Of a stretch of DNA of 64,000 nucleotides, positions 16,825 through 25,946 are shown piece by piece (positions within the stretch are counted from its first letter, which is position 1; the number at the start of each line of letters is the position of its first letter). Both the position numbers and the translations under genes were made by a program. Below the pieces are notes generated by a model, which saw only the letters and a program-made list of their open reading frames with translations, was not told the DNA's origin and made no database searches. The stretch comes from a virus: positions 108,390 through 172,389 of IMG/VR virus record IMGVR_UViG_3300029319_007985; one strand, given 5' to 3'.

Positions 16825-18266
16825 TGACAGATAAAAGGCAAGAACATTTAGGAGAGTACAGCAGAGACTTTGCGGTGTTCTTGCCTGCTATTTCAAACTT
16901 TTACAATACTTTCATTAGCAAACAAAGGGTTACTGAGGGCACCCACATACCAGCAGAAAGAATACCAAAAGGATTGGACAGAGGAGTCGAAGGATTAAAC
17001 TTTATCAATCCTGAACAAGGATATTTCACATATCCAACAGCATTATATTCGGCAGGACACGCCTGTTTAGATATGGATAAAACAGCAGACAGAGATTCAA
17101 TGTGTGTCAATCGAGACAGAAAGTTTTCAACGATTATTGGTGACTCAGGTGGATATCAGATAGGAAAAGGTGTTATTAAATTTGATTGGAAAGATTTTGA
17201 AGGAAATAAAGCAAACAAAGTAAGGTCAGATATTTTAAATTGGTTGGAACTTACAAGCGATTGGGCAATGACCTTAGACGTGCCAACTTGGGCGGCAGAC
17301 GATTTGAATTCACCAAAAACAGGACTAAAAAGTTTTCAAGATACATTGGACGGCACAATTTACAATAATAAGTTTTTCCAAAAAAATAGACTAGGACAGA
17401 CCAAGTTATTAAACGTGTTACAAGGTGATGATTGGGAAACAGCACAAATTTGGTATGACAAAGTAAAAGATTTTGAATTTGAAGGTTGGGCAATGGGCGG
17501 AATCAACATGTGTGACATGGAGGTTATGTTAAAAAGGCTAATCATAATGAGAGATGAAAAGAAACTGGATGGTAAAGACTGGATGCACGTACTAGGCACG
17601 TCACAACTTGATTGGGCATGTTTCTTAACACAGGTACAAAGACAGGTTCGAAAGAATATCAATGACAAATTTACTATTAGTTTTGATAGTGCGTCAGCAT
17701 TTTTATCAACCGCAAATGGACTTGTGTACACGCACAACTTGTTTACTCCAAAAAGATGGAGTTACATAATGGAGAAGGCACCAGATGACAAGAGACTAAA
17801 AGGATCAACTATTCCGTTTCCTTTCAAGTCAGCAATAGGAGAAAGACTAATACTTGGAGATGTTTGTGCTTATGGTGAAGGGGATCTAAACAAAAACAAT
17901 AAAGAGGGCAAAACAAGTTGGGATAGTTTTAGTTACTGCTTGATGATGGCCCATAATGTTTACAACCATATAAGAGCGGTGCAAATTGCAAATGACTTGA
18001 ATGACATTGAGATGATCAAACATAAACCACAGGTAAAACACTGGAGAAAGACTAAGGATTCGGACAACACAGATGAACCAAGTGACTTTGTTCCACGAAA
18101 TATTTTATATTTCAACACACTTGTGGAAGAAGTGTTCACAAGTGAAAAGCCAATGGATGTAATAAACAATGCCAGTAGTTTCCTTGCTGACATACGTGGC
18201 ACTAGATGGGCAAGGGCCACAGGCGGTGGAAAAGGCAAAAACAACTTTAGCAGTCTATTCGAATAG
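16824..18266 (+). CDS. dpdA: DpdA-like 7-deazaguanine DNA transglycosylase
   Basis: 480 residues with tRNA-guanine transglycosylase features: GDSGGYQIGKG (Asp107), equivalent to the DSGGFQ loop, TLDVPTWA (Asp152), WAMGGINM resembling the GGLAVGE-type loop, and SFDSASAF (Asp288), the likely nucleophile position. Phage DpdA proteins insert 7-deazaguanine derivatives into DNA to resist restriction enzymes. FolE, a QueD-like protein and QueE are encoded in the same window, supporting that role. It starts at the clamp stop codon. An RNA-directed TGT is less likely given the length and phage setting. Confidence 0.72.
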   Translation: MTDKRQEHLGEYSRDFAVFLPAISNFYNTFISKQRVTEGTHIPAERIPKGLDRGVEGLNFINPEQGYFTYPTALYSAGHACLDMDKTADRDSMCVNRDRKFSTIIGDSGGYQIGKGVIKFDWKDFEGNKANKVRSDILNWLELTSDWAMTLDVPTWAADDLNSPKTGLKSFQDTLDGTIYNNKFFQKNRLGQTKLLNVLQGDDWETAQIWYDKVKDFEFEGWAMGGINMCDMEVMLKRLIIMRDEKKLDGKDWMHVLGTSQLDWACFLTQVQRQVRKNINDKFTISFDSASAFLSTANGLVYTHNLFTPKRWSYIMEKAPDDKRLKGSTIPFPFKSAIGERLILGDVCAYGEGDLNKNNKEGKTSWDSFSYCLMMAHNVYNHIRAVQIANDLNDIEMIKHKPQVKHWRKTKDSDNTDEPSDFVPRNILYFNTLVEEVFTSEKPMDVINNASSFLADIRGTRWARATGGGKGKNNFSSLFE

Positions 18267-18275
18267 GAGGATAAA

Positions 18276-18488
18276 ATGGTAAAAGTTAAAAACAAGAAAC
18301 TAAAAAAATTATTGTATGAAAAGAATTGGTTAGATAAAAAAGTTGCCGAACTAACCAAAGATCGGAAAAAAGATAGAAGTTGGGACGCCAAAGCAACTTT
18401 GGTAAGATTAAAAAAACAAAAACTGAGATTGAAGGAAGAAATAACAAGACTAGCAAACAAATTGGGCAGTTTAACAAAACTAAAGTAA
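18276..18488 (+). CDS. Small DUF465/YdcH-like coiled-coil protein
   Basis: 70 residues, Lys/Leu-rich, with pattern WLDKKVAELTKDR...LVRLKKQKLRLKEEI resembling the DUF465 (YdcH) short helical hairpin. It has a strong Shine-Dalgarno (AGGAGG) at 18267-18272. Function in phages unknown. Confidence 0.6.
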   Translation: MVKVKNKKLKKLLYEKNWLDKKVAELTKDRKKDRSWDAKATLVRLKKQKLRLKEEITRLANKLGSLTKLK

Positions 18489-18489
18489 A

Positions 18490-18517
18490 TTGACAAAATG
18501 TTTTTCTATGTTATAAT
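18490..18517 (+). promoter_or_regulatory. Sigma70-type promoter with leaderless start
   Basis: TTGACA, 16-base spacer, TATAAT. The -10 box ends 6 bases before ATG 18524, so transcription should begin at or within a base or two of the start codon. Confidence 0.7.
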
Positions 18518-18523
18518 AGGCTT

Positions 18524-19069
18524 ATGTTAAGAGATTATTCTACAGGCTTCAAAGAAGATGTGAATGTTTTTTCAGGTATTGAAATAGAACACACTCCGGC
18601 ATATGGTAAACAAACACTTTTCCTTGCACGTAACGATCTTACTTTTGATCAAATACAAAGTTTGGCCGTGGCCGCTGATGCAGAAGCAATATACTATGGA
18701 GCAAATAGGTCCTATATGCACAGTCACGCGATGCAGTTGGCTCAAATACATCAATTGTTAGACAGAGGATACTGGGTAACTGTTGATTACCCATTTGAAT
18801 TACATCAATTGGTTGCCAAGAAGTTTAGCACGTGCTGGAGAAAGGAAAGATTTATTCCATTCTGCTCTATCATATTTCCACACACAGAAGAAGATGACAA
18901 TTTGTGTTTCAAAGTAGACGATGTAGATTTTAACAAAACAAATCCTGGTGTTTGGAGCATGACTATGAAAGATTTCAAAGACAAAGCAGGATTTACTAAA
19001 TGGGAAGAATACAAACAAGATGAACCAATAACAGAGGACAAAATATGGCCAGCACCACAGAAAGCGTAA
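18524..19069 (+). CDS. Conserved phage protein of unknown function in the deazaguanine region
   Basis: 181 residues beginning MLRDYSTGFKEDVNVFSG. Notable blocks are FSGIEIEHTPAYGKQTLFL, AIYYGANRSY, VTVDYP, and a Cys-containing CFKVDDVDF. I believe similar proteins occur beside queuosine-type genes in marine phages, but I cannot name a family. It has its own promoter and overlaps the QueD-like gene by 25 bases, so I infer a role in the same modification or its regulation. Confidence 0.6.
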   Translation: MLRDYSTGFKEDVNVFSGIEIEHTPAYGKQTLFLARNDLTFDQIQSLAVAADAEAIYYGANRSYMHSHAMQLAQIHQLLDRGYWVTVDYPFELHQLVAKKFSTCWRKERFIPFCSIIFPHTEEDDNLCFKVDDVDFNKTNPGVWSMTMKDFKDKAGFTKWEEYKQDEPITEDKIWPAPQKA

Positions 19070-19509
19070 TTGATCAGATGTATAACATACCTGAGCAACA
19101 ACAAGAACAAGCATTGAAAGAAAAAGCCGGAAAGGCGGCAAAAATGATATGGGTGACCTTTCAAAAAGAAGGTATGCACAAATACCCTGCGGCACTAGAT
19201 GATCCAAAATTAAAGACAGGAGATGAGTACGATGTTAGTTTCTTAGGATATCCACACAGACACATATTTCATTTCAAAGTGGCAATAGAAGTATTCCACG
19301 ATGACAGAGACATTGAATTTATACAGTTTAAAAGATGGCTCCTTAATTTGTACAAGGACGGCACTATACAAAGCGACTTTAAAAGTTGTGAAATGATGAG
19401 TGATGACCTATACATTGCAATCACAAAAAAATATCCAGGTAGACGCATAGAAATAGATGTATCAGAAGATGGTGAAAACGGATCACACGCAGTATATGAA
19501 AGAACTTAA
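19045..19509 (+). CDS. queD: QueD-like (6-carboxy-tetrahydropterin synthase-like) protein
   Basis: 154 residues. The pattern YPHRHIFHFKVAIEVFHDDR resembles the HGHNYxV zinc-binding block of QueD/PTPS, followed by DIEFIQFKRWL (like the DFxxLK segment), SCEMMSDDLY (like the 'PTxEN' region) and IDVSEDGENGSHAVY (like the V-x-E-T end). Known QueD converts dihydroneopterin triphosphate to 6-carboxytetrahydropterin, the step between FolE and QueE. The histidine set is not fully canonical, so assignment is moderate. Located between DpdA and FolE. Confidence 0.5.
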   Translation: MASTTESVIDQMYNIPEQQQEQALKEKAGKAAKMIWVTFQKEGMHKYPAALDDPKLKTGDEYDVSFLGYPHRHIFHFKVAIEVFHDDRDIEFIQFKRWLLNLYKDGTIQSDFKSCEMMSDDLYIAITKKYPGRRIEIDVSEDGENGSHAVYERT

Positions 19510-19816
19510 GATAAAAGAAAAGAGAGCAACTACTAGGAAAGGATATCTACCGATAGGTGGTGGTGGACTAAATGCCAGTTACACATTTGTAGATGCAGTA
19601 GCCAACGTATGTTCCACAATGGGTAACATGGGTCTTGTGTACGGCAAGGATTATTTCTGGGCGTATCACGGCTACGACGATGACATGGATGATTGTATTA
19701 CTCTTATGGTGAAGAATGAAAAATACTCAACTGCCTTGCATCTTAAATTAAGAAACGATCATAAAATAAAACACACTAAAGATGGTGATGTAAAACTTGT
19801 AAAGGAGACAGTGTAA
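19496..19816 (+). CDS. Conserved phage protein, unknown
   Basis: 106 residues beginning MKELKIKEKRATTRKGYLPI; ATG 19496 preferred because it overlaps the upstream stop by 14 bases. The core GGGGLNASYTFVDAVAN and VYGKDYFWAYHGYDDDMDD is Gly- and Asp-rich. No recognised domain. It sits in the QueD-like/DpdA operon and could be an accessory factor. Confidence 0.55.
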   Translation: MKELKIKEKRATTRKGYLPIGGGGLNASYTFVDAVANVCSTMGNMGLVYGKDYFWAYHGYDDDMDDCITLMVKNEKYSTALHLKLRNDHKIKHTKDGDVKLVKETV

Positions 19817-20127
19817 TGAACATACGTGTGATGTTTGAACCTAAACCAGGAGTTAAGTGCAACGTAGATAAAATGTTTCAATACTATGGTGAAAACTATC
19901 TAAGTGACTTTCCTGAATTCAAATTTGGTGGATACATTATGTTGAACACACTAGAACACAAGTTCAATGACGCCATCTCCGGAGAGCCGTTTTATCAATT
20001 CGTTGCTAGTGACGTTTCAAAGCACACTTTGGATAAAATTACGCATTATGTAAAAGGCAATCCCATGGAGGGATATCATGCCCATGTACATTATTCAGAA
20101 AATGGTGAAAACGAAAAGGCCTACTAA
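19816..20127 (+). CDS. Conserved phage protein, unknown
   Basis: 103 residues starting MNIRVMFEPKPGVKCNVDKM, with YHAHVHYSENGENE near the end, rich in His/Glu. It starts at the previous stop (TAATG). Not recognised; the HxHxH run may bind a metal, which is speculative. Confidence 0.55.
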   Translation: MNIRVMFEPKPGVKCNVDKMFQYYGENYLSDFPEFKFGGYIMLNTLEHKFNDAISGEPFYQFVASDVSKHTLDKITHYVKGNPMEGYHAHVHYSENGENEKAY

Positions 20128-20160
20128 AACATATAATTTTGTAGTCCTGTAGATTTTATC

Positions 20161-20167
20161 TAAATAC
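20161..20167 (+). promoter_or_regulatory. T4-late-type promoter motif (TAAATAC)
   Basis: TCTAAATACCGTATG: the motif ends 3 bases before ATG 20171. The 43 bases before it hold no other gene or RNA that I can see. Confidence 0.5.
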
Positions 20168-20170
20168 CGT

Positions 20171-21319
20171 ATGTCAAAAAGACTCCTAGATAAAAACTTT
20201 TGTGTTATACCATGGACAGGCTTTGAATTAGAGCCTAATGGGCATGTAAGGAACTGTATTATCAGTAAGGACAAAATAGGCAATATCTACAGAAACAACA
20301 TCCAAGATATTTTACAAAGTAATACAAAAATAAAAGAAGAAATGCTGAATGGAAAATATCCTTCTAGTTGTGATGGATGTTTTCTACAAGAAAAACACAG
20401 GGCAAAAGATTTTGAATCGATTAGCAGTCGTTTGTATTATGCGAAAGAGATAGGACCGTCTATATCAACAACACTATTTGATAGCAAAAACAATTTTGAT
20501 TTGAAACACGTTGATCTACGTTGGTCCAATGCGTGTAACCAAGCATGTGTTTACTGTCATCCTGACTACAGTAGCAAATGGGCCACTGAACTTAATAAAA
20601 AAATTCCACATGATCAAGAACAAATCCAGCAGGTAAAAGAATATGTTTTTAAAAATGTAAAAAATTTAAAAAACGTTTACCTAGCAGGAGGTGAGCCAAT
20701 GTTAATGAAACCTAATCAAGAGTTTCTTGAACTTCTTTATAAAGAAAATCCAAACGTAAACTTAAGGATCAACACCAACCTCAGCAAAACAAATACTAGA
20801 ATTTTTGAACAATTGTGTAAGTTTGAAAACGTGCATTGGACCGTTAGTATAGAAACTATAGAAGAAGAATATGAATATGTCAGGTATCATGGAGACTGGA
20901 CAGCATTTTTAGAAAATTTGAAAGTGATAAAAAAATTACCACATAAAATAAGTTTCAATATGCTTTACTTCATTTTGAATTACAGAAGTCTCTTTGGTTG
21001 CGTAAATTACCTACAGAATTTAGGATTTCATAACAACAGTTTTGTGATTGGTCCATTGTTTACTCCGCCGCATTTGAATATTTTGAATTTACCTAAACAA
21101 ATTTTAAACCAACTTAGAGAATTACTCAAAGAGAAAATTAATGAAAAACCAGGCTTCCTACTTGAAAACAGTTACCAAAATCTACTTCAATATTTGACTG
21201 AAACCAAGTTCTATGCTAATATAGATGTAACAAAGAGAGAATTAGAAAAAATGGATAGAAGAAGAAATTTGGACAGCAAAAAAGTGTTTCCTAAACTGTA
21301 TCAAGAGGTGCTTAATTAA
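20171..21319 (+). CDS. Radical SAM protein with N-terminal Cys domain (twitch/SPASM-like)
   Basis: 382 residues. N-terminal Cys set: FCVIPW (Cys11), RNCIIS, SSCDGCF (about 69-72). Radical SAM motif CNQACVYC (Cys122, 126, 129), then GGEPMLM (about 177). C-terminus ends KKVFPKLYQEVLN, like the minus-strand paralogues. The core binds a 4Fe-4S cluster and SAM; the N-terminal cysteines probably bind a second cluster. It stands with a glycosyltransferase and GalE gene, and its overlap is 1 base. Substrate unknown. Confidence 0.82.
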   Translation: MSKRLLDKNFCVIPWTGFELEPNGHVRNCIISKDKIGNIYRNNIQDILQSNTKIKEEMLNGKYPSSCDGCFLQEKHRAKDFESISSRLYYAKEIGPSISTTLFDSKNNFDLKHVDLRWSNACNQACVYCHPDYSSKWATELNKKIPHDQEQIQQVKEYVFKNVKNLKNVYLAGGEPMLMKPNQEFLELLYKENPNVNLRINTNLSKTNTRIFEQLCKFENVHWTVSIETIEEEYEYVRYHGDWTAFLENLKVIKKLPHKISFNMLYFILNYRSLFGCVNYLQNLGFHNNSFVIGPLFTPPHLNILNLPKQILNQLRELLKEKINEKPGFLLENSYQNLLQYLTETKFYANIDVTKRELEKMDRRRNLDSKKVFPKLYQEVLN

Positions 21320-22485
21320 TGAAAATATTCTACATGGGCCTTGAACCATACGAAGGCCGATATACTCTGCAGTTGACAGATTGGACTGAACGTGCTTTTA
21401 AAAAAGCAGGCGTAGAATATGTGATAGTGCCTGGCACAACAATAGATGATAGTAAAGCAATAGTTACAGGACAAGTTTTAGATGCACATGGTAGAAGTTA
21501 TTTTGGAATGAGCCAAATGATGAATTTGGTTCAAATGATGAAAGCAGGAGAAGTCACGTCCAAGGACATAATATTTTTTGAAGACATGTTTCAGCCTGGA
21601 ATGGAGGCTCTGCCTTATATACTTCAGCAAAGTCCAGAAAAATATAGACCTGCAATATACCTAAGATGTTTAGCACAATCAATTGACCCAGATGATTTTG
21701 TGCATGTATGGGGTATGAGCAAATGGATGAGTCTCTATGAAGAGATGTGCAACGAGATTCCAAATGTCAATATACTTGCCAGTAACGAAGAGATGGTTGC
21801 CAATATGAGAATAGCCAATTGGAAGGCACCTATATACAATATTTCAGGACTAAGTTTTGGAAAAGAAGAAGTGCAATCAAGAGTAGAACAAAAACCATTC
21901 ATTGAAAGGAAACAAAGAGTCGTATTTGGAGCAAGATGGGATCAAGAAAAACAGCCACAATTTTTTATGGACTTGGTGCAGGCATATAAAAAGAAACATC
22001 CAGACACAGAATTTGCAATATGTTCAGGTGGTCCATTAAGGTCCAATAACAAATACTATGTTGATGAAGCAAGATACCTTGCTAAAGAAGGCATACTAAC
22101 AATACATGAAAACTTGAAAAAAGATGAGTACTATAGCATACTTGCTGACTCAAGAGTTTTATTCAATTGCGCTTTACAGGATTGGACTTCTAACACAGTG
22201 AGTGAAGCGGATGCCTTAGGCGCGAATGTATTGTTTCCGGCATACAGGTCTTTCCCGGAAGTTTTTGCAAATGACGAAACAAGAATGTACATACCATGGT
22301 CACAAAAGGACGCAATTAAAAAACTAGAAACACTAATGAGCAAACCATCCCCTAGTATGGGTCAAATATCAGATTGGACAGATGGCACAATCGATAGAAT
22401 GTTAGACATCATGACAGGCAAGGGCGAACAATGGAGAAGAGATGGATCACACTACAGAACACCAGTATCCGAAAAAAAATATTAA
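21319..22485 (+). CDS. GT-B fold glycosyltransferase
   Basis: 388 residues. The C-terminal half has VVFGARWDQEKQPQFFM (about 201-217), the pattern of GT4-type GT-B enzymes, then ICSGGPLRS and SNTVSEADALGANVLFPA, the sugar-nucleotide-binding region with EA. The N-terminal half has the first Rossmann fold. Located between the radical SAM gene and GalE. The target (DNA, virion or cell surface sugar) cannot be read from sequence. Confidence 0.75.
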   Translation: MKIFYMGLEPYEGRYTLQLTDWTERAFKKAGVEYVIVPGTTIDDSKAIVTGQVLDAHGRSYFGMSQMMNLVQMMKAGEVTSKDIIFFEDMFQPGMEALPYILQQSPEKYRPAIYLRCLAQSIDPDDFVHVWGMSKWMSLYEEMCNEIPNVNILASNEEMVANMRIANWKAPIYNISGLSFGKEEVQSRVEQKPFIERKQRVVFGARWDQEKQPQFFMDLVQAYKKKHPDTEFAICSGGPLRSNNKYYVDEARYLAKEGILTIHENLKKDEYYSILADSRVLFNCALQDWTSNTVSEADALGANVLFPAYRSFPEVFANDETRMYIPWSQKDAIKKLETLMSKPSPSMGQISDWTDGTIDRMLDIMTGKGEQWRRDGSHYRTPVSEKKY

Positions 22486-23479
22486 CAACATAAACAAAGC
22501 AGTTCTTGTTGTTGGTGGAGCAGGTTATATTGGATCACATATTAGCAAACATCTTGCAAAAAATGGATATACCCCGGTCATACTCGACAGAAATGTAAAA
22601 GATAATTTTATCTCACAAAAATTTAGTGATGTGTATGAAATCAATTTGCCCAGAGACATACATCTGCTTGACGATATTATCAAAAGATACAATATAGATT
22701 GCTGTATACATACGGCGGCGTACACGTCCGTAGGCAAATCCGTAAAACAGCCTGATTCATATTATCAAAACAATGTTGTAATGACTCTACAACTTTTAAA
22801 CAAACTGAAAGAATTAGATGTAAAAAAGTTTATCTTTAGTTCAAGTGCCGCAGTTTATGGAGTGCCCAAGGATGGTGTGTGTTTTGACACTGAAAAAAAC
22901 TTGGATCCAATCAATCCTTACGGAACAACAAAATTAATCGTTGAGAAAATGCTGAGAGAATACAATACTGCTTATGGTATATCAAGCATTAGTTTTAGAT
23001 ACTTCAATGCCGCCGGCGCTGATAGGGATGGAGACATTGGAGAAATGCATGATCCAGAAACGCACATTATTCCAATTATAATCAAGGCAGGATTTCAGGC
23101 GAAAGAATTCAACATGTTTGGCACTGACCATGATACACCAGATGGAACCTGCGTCAGAGATTATATCCATGTTGATGACATCGCAGAAGCACACATAAAA
23201 GCAATGGCATTACTCGACAGCAATATTTGTGAAGCAATAAATCTAGGATCCGGGACAGGCTTCAGCAATAAACAAATTGTAGATGAAGTGGCAAAGCACA
23301 CAGGGGCAATAAAAGTCATTGATGCTCCGAGACGTGCTGGAGATCCACCACAACTTATTGCAGATATAACAAGATCAAAGGAACTATTAAATTGGAAACC
23401 AATTCACAGTAGCATTGACAACGTGGTTCGAACTGCTGTACAATGGTATAAGACTATCAATAAAAAGGAAATAAACTAA
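22442..23479 (+). CDS. galE: UDP-glucose 4-epimerase (GalE-like)
   Basis: 345 residues, extended SDR family. NAD-binding VVGGAGYIGSHI near 22-33, SSSAAVYG with the catalytic Ser region, YGTTK (Tyr-x-x-x-Lys active site) near 160, FRYFNAAGAD and RDYIHVDDIAEAH. The residues fit GalE, which converts UDP-glucose to UDP-galactose. A GGAGAAG sequence precedes this ATG, which overlaps the glycosyltransferase gene by 44 bases. It probably supplies the sugar nucleotide for that enzyme. Confidence 0.85.
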   Translation: MDHTTEHQYPKKNINNINKAVLVVGGAGYIGSHISKHLAKNGYTPVILDRNVKDNFISQKFSDVYEINLPRDIHLLDDIIKRYNIDCCIHTAAYTSVGKSVKQPDSYYQNNVVMTLQLLNKLKELDVKKFIFSSSAAVYGVPKDGVCFDTEKNLDPINPYGTTKLIVEKMLREYNTAYGISSISFRYFNAAGADRDGDIGEMHDPETHIIPIIIKAGFQAKEFNMFGTDHDTPDGTCVRDYIHVDDIAEAHIKAMALLDSNICEAINLGSGTGFSNKQIVDEVAKHTGAIKVIDAPRRAGDPPQLIADITRSKELLNWKPIHSSIDNVVRTAVQWYKTINKKEIN

Positions 23480-24189
23480 TGGACGAATTAAAAGACAGTT
23501 GGGCACCAGTAGGACCGGTAAGCGAAAAAATCAAAAAAAGAATAAAAGAAGCAAAAGCAAGATATCATGCCAATGACAATATTTCCGAATTTATAAAAGA
23601 AGGCGAACTTGAACAACTGCAAAATGAGGTCCAAGACAAAATGAAATCATTGCTGAGCAGTCTTGTTATTGACACTGAAAATGATCATAACACACAAGAC
23701 ACTGCAAAACGTGTTGCCAAGATGTGGATAAAGGAAGTATTCGGGGGAAGATATAATCCATTCCCGAGAGTTACAAGTTTTCCAAACATGGGATACAAAA
23801 GCATGTACACCTCTGGACCAATATCTATTCGGTCAACATGTGCCCACCACTTCCAAAATATTGTTGGAAATGCTTGGATAGGGATTATTCCAAACGGTGA
23901 GGTAATTGGTTTGAGTAAGTTCAATAGAATAGTGCACCATATAGCAGAACGTCCACAGATTCAAGAAGAAATGACAACTCAGATTGCAGAGGCACTCCAA
24001 GAGTATGCACATACAAAAAACATAGCGGTGGTTGTAAAAGCAGAACATCACTGTATGACACACAGAGGCGTGAGAGAGCATGAAAGCGACATGACAACAG
24101 CAATAATGTTAGGCGCTTTCAAAGAAGACCCTGCAACCAGAGATGAATTTTACAAGATTTGCATGAGCATGAAAGGTCATGGTGGATAA
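23479..24189 (+). CDS. folE: GTP cyclohydrolase I (FolE)
   Basis: 236 residues. Motifs: PFPRVTSFPNMG, then STCAHHF (Cys121, His123, His124; the usual motif is CEHH) and VIGLSKFNRIV, then AEHHCMTHRGV (Cys192). These are zinc ligands and the GTP-binding region of FolE. The enzyme makes dihydroneopterin triphosphate from GTP, the first step to 7-deazaguanine. The Glu to Ala change in CEHH is noted. ATG overlaps the GalE stop. Confidence 0.9.
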   Translation: MDELKDSWAPVGPVSEKIKKRIKEAKARYHANDNISEFIKEGELEQLQNEVQDKMKSLLSSLVIDTENDHNTQDTAKRVAKMWIKEVFGGRYNPFPRVTSFPNMGYKSMYTSGPISIRSTCAHHFQNIVGNAWIGIIPNGEVIGLSKFNRIVHHIAERPQIQEEMTTQIAEALQEYAHTKNIAVVVKAEHHCMTHRGVREHESDMTTAIMLGAFKEDPATRDEFYKICMSMKGHGG

Positions 24190-24400
24190 AAAAACAAAAG
24201 AAAATTGGGAAACTTTTGAAAGTTGGATTCCAAGTGACTCATACATGTATGGTGGTATGACAGAATCGGTTACGGTACAAGGTGAACTATTTGATCCAGA
24301 CCAAGAACTTAAAGAAAAATATCCAGCATTGAAGAAAGCCTGGAAACAATATCAAATTATAAAAAAATTATGTGAGGCAAAAGAAAATGAGACTAGATAG
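24179..24400 (+). CDS. Small unknown protein between folE and guaC-like
   Basis: 73 residues starting MVDKKTKENWETFESWIPSDS. A Trp/Tyr-rich N-terminus is followed by a charged helix (KYPALKKAWKQYQIIKKL). No match recognised. It overlaps both neighbours, so it is translated with FolE and the GMP reductase. It might be an accessory protein of the purine/pterin genes. Confidence 0.55.
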   Translation: MVDKKTKENWETFESWIPSDSYMYGGMTESVTVQGELFDPDQELKEKYPALKKAWKQYQIIKKLCEAKENETR

Positions 24401-25436
24401 TGAACCTAAACTTAATTTTGAAGACGTGTTGTTGAAACCTAAACGTTCTACTCTTTCAAGCAGGAAGGATGTAGATATGACAAGAAAATTTACTTTTAGA
24501 AATTCAGGAAAGGTTATGGACTTCCTTCCTATTTTTGCAAGTAACATGGATGGTGTAGGTACTTTTAGCATGGCTAAAGAAATGCAAAAACACAAAATGA
24601 TGACGGTAATAACAAAGACAACAACAACTGAACAATGGAAAGAAGCAGTGGGTACTGGTTTAAGATTACAAAGTGTGTCAGTATGCACAGGCACAAACAA
24701 AATGTTTGATAAAGAAGCGTCCGATTACAGAAACATGCAAGAGGTACTCAAAATGTTTCCTGATGTAAAGATGATTACCATAGACGTGGCAAACGCATAT
24801 CATCAAAATTTTGTTGACTTTACAAAAATGGTCAGAGAGGAATATCCAGAAAAAGTAATTGTTGCCGGAAACGTTGTCACTCCAGAAATGGTCGAGGAGT
24901 TAATTATTAATGGAGCAGACGTAGTAAAAATTGGAATAGGACCTGGATCTGTTTGCACGACTAGAACAATGACAGGGGTAGGGGTTCCACAATTCAGTGC
25001 TATCGTGGAGTGTTCAGATGCCGCAAACGGAGTTGGTGGTCATATCATGGCAGACGGTGGTTGTGTTTATCCAGGAGACATAGCAAAAGCATTTGGCGGA
25101 GGCGCTCATATGGTAATGATCGGAGGAATGTTAGCAGGTCATGATGAATCTGAACAACCAGTGGTAGATGGTAAGATAGAATTTTATGGAATGAGTTCAG
25201 ACCGTGCAAGAGAAGTCCATGGAAAAAGGAAAGATGGATATAGAGGAAATGAAGGTAGGTTAATAAGTTTACCATACAGAGGACCTGTCAACAACACATT
25301 AGAAGATATTCTGGGTGGAGTTAGAAGTGCCTGTACATATATAGGTGCAAGAAGATTAAAAGATATGGCAAAATGTGCAAGTTTTGTTCAAACTAACAAT
25401 GTGATTAACAAAGTTTATGAGCAGTACACCAAATAA
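24387..25436 (+). CDS. guaC: GMP reductase (IMPDH/GMPR family)
   Basis: 349 residues. LNFEDVLLKPKRSTL at the start; active-site IGPGSVCTTR with catalytic Cys190; TGVGVPQFSAI, then ADGGCVYPGDIAKAFG and IGGMLAGHDES. The TGVGVPQ and GGMxAGH/ESG signature fits GuaC (GMP + NADPH to IMP + NH3) rather than IMP dehydrogenase, and no CBS domains are present. ATG 24387 preferred over an earlier in-frame site, since GAGG lies about 11 bases upstream. Probably recycles host guanine nucleotides together with the phosphoribosyltransferase. Confidence 0.87.
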   Translation: MRLDSEPKLNFEDVLLKPKRSTLSSRKDVDMTRKFTFRNSGKVMDFLPIFASNMDGVGTFSMAKEMQKHKMMTVITKTTTTEQWKEAVGTGLRLQSVSVCTGTNKMFDKEASDYRNMQEVLKMFPDVKMITIDVANAYHQNFVDFTKMVREEYPEKVIVAGNVVTPEMVEELIINGADVVKIGIGPGSVCTTRTMTGVGVPQFSAIVECSDAANGVGGHIMADGGCVYPGDIAKAFGGGAHMVMIGGMLAGHDESEQPVVDGKIEFYGMSSDRAREVHGKRKDGYRGNEGRLISLPYRGPVNNTLEDILGGVRSACTYIGARRLKDMAKCASFVQTNNVINKVYEQYTK

Positions 25437-25878
25437 AAGTTATTTCTCAAATTTACAGATGCGAAACGCATTAGTGCAGATCGAAGATCAAATGGTGCAC
25501 TCCAATTGGATGCCTGACCTAATAATGGGCATAAATCGAGGTGGATGCATTCCTGGTGTTTATCTCAGCCATAGACTAAAGAAAGAACACTTGGTATTAG
25601 ATATCAGATTACGAGATCATAAAGCGACTCCGGATCTGTCAGTGTTAACAAAGCAGTACGCTTTCCAAAGAAAAATTTTGATCATAGATGACATCAATGA
25701 TACCGGTGCCACTTTCAAATACATAGAAGAGAATTTTGGTAGACCTGACAGAGTTAAATTTGCCGCATTAATTAATAACCAACCAAGCGAAGTAACAGTT
25801 GATTACCATGGATACCAAATAGATAAATCAAAAGATCCTGCCTGGATTGTTTTTCCATGGGAAGAGTGGCAAAAGTAA
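25417..25878 (+). CDS. Purine phosphoribosyltransferase (Gpt/XPRT-like)
   Basis: 153 residues. The PRPP-binding motif is ILIIDDINDTGATF (87-100); GINRGGCIPGVYLSH near 38-52 is the upstream PRT segment. Length and the short C-terminus fit xanthine-guanine phosphoribosyltransferase (about 152 residues). It would convert guanine or xanthine with PRPP to the nucleotide. It overlaps GMP reductase by 20 bases and precedes the permease. Confidence 0.75.
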   Translation: MSSTPNKSYFSNLQMRNALVQIEDQMVHSNWMPDLIMGINRGGCIPGVYLSHRLKKEHLVLDIRLRDHKATPDLSVLTKQYAFQRKILIIDDINDTGATFKYIEENFGRPDRVKFAALINNQPSEVTVDYHGYQIDKSKDPAWIVFPWEEWQK

Positions 25879-25891
25879 ACTAAAGAGTGTA

Positions 25892-25920
25892 TAGACACTT
25901 ATCCATTATTATTGTATAAT
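25892..25920 (+). promoter_or_regulatory. Sigma70-type promoter for the purine permease
   Basis: TAGACA, 17-base spacer, TATAAT, followed by a leader with AAGGAG (about 25936-25941) before ATG 25947. A short inverted repeat (AGTGT-ATAG-ACACT, 25886-25899) overlaps the -35 box and could be an operator. Confidence 0.6.
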
Positions 25921-25946
25921 TTTTAGATGTTAACAAAGGAGATAAC

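Noticed and set aside
17960-18496. 178-codon antisense frame at the end of dpdA
   Set aside because: Composition (Phe/Leu/Ser-rich) is typical of antisense to a Lys-rich coding strand.
19816-20127. His-rich protein as a second QueD or a metal chaperone
   Set aside because: HxHxH near the C-terminus alone does not support a family assignment.
25886-25899. Inverted repeat AGTGT-ATAG-ACACT at the permease promoter
   Set aside because: Only 5 bp per arm and a single copy; could be an operator but such repeats are common by chance, so no separate regulatory claim is made.
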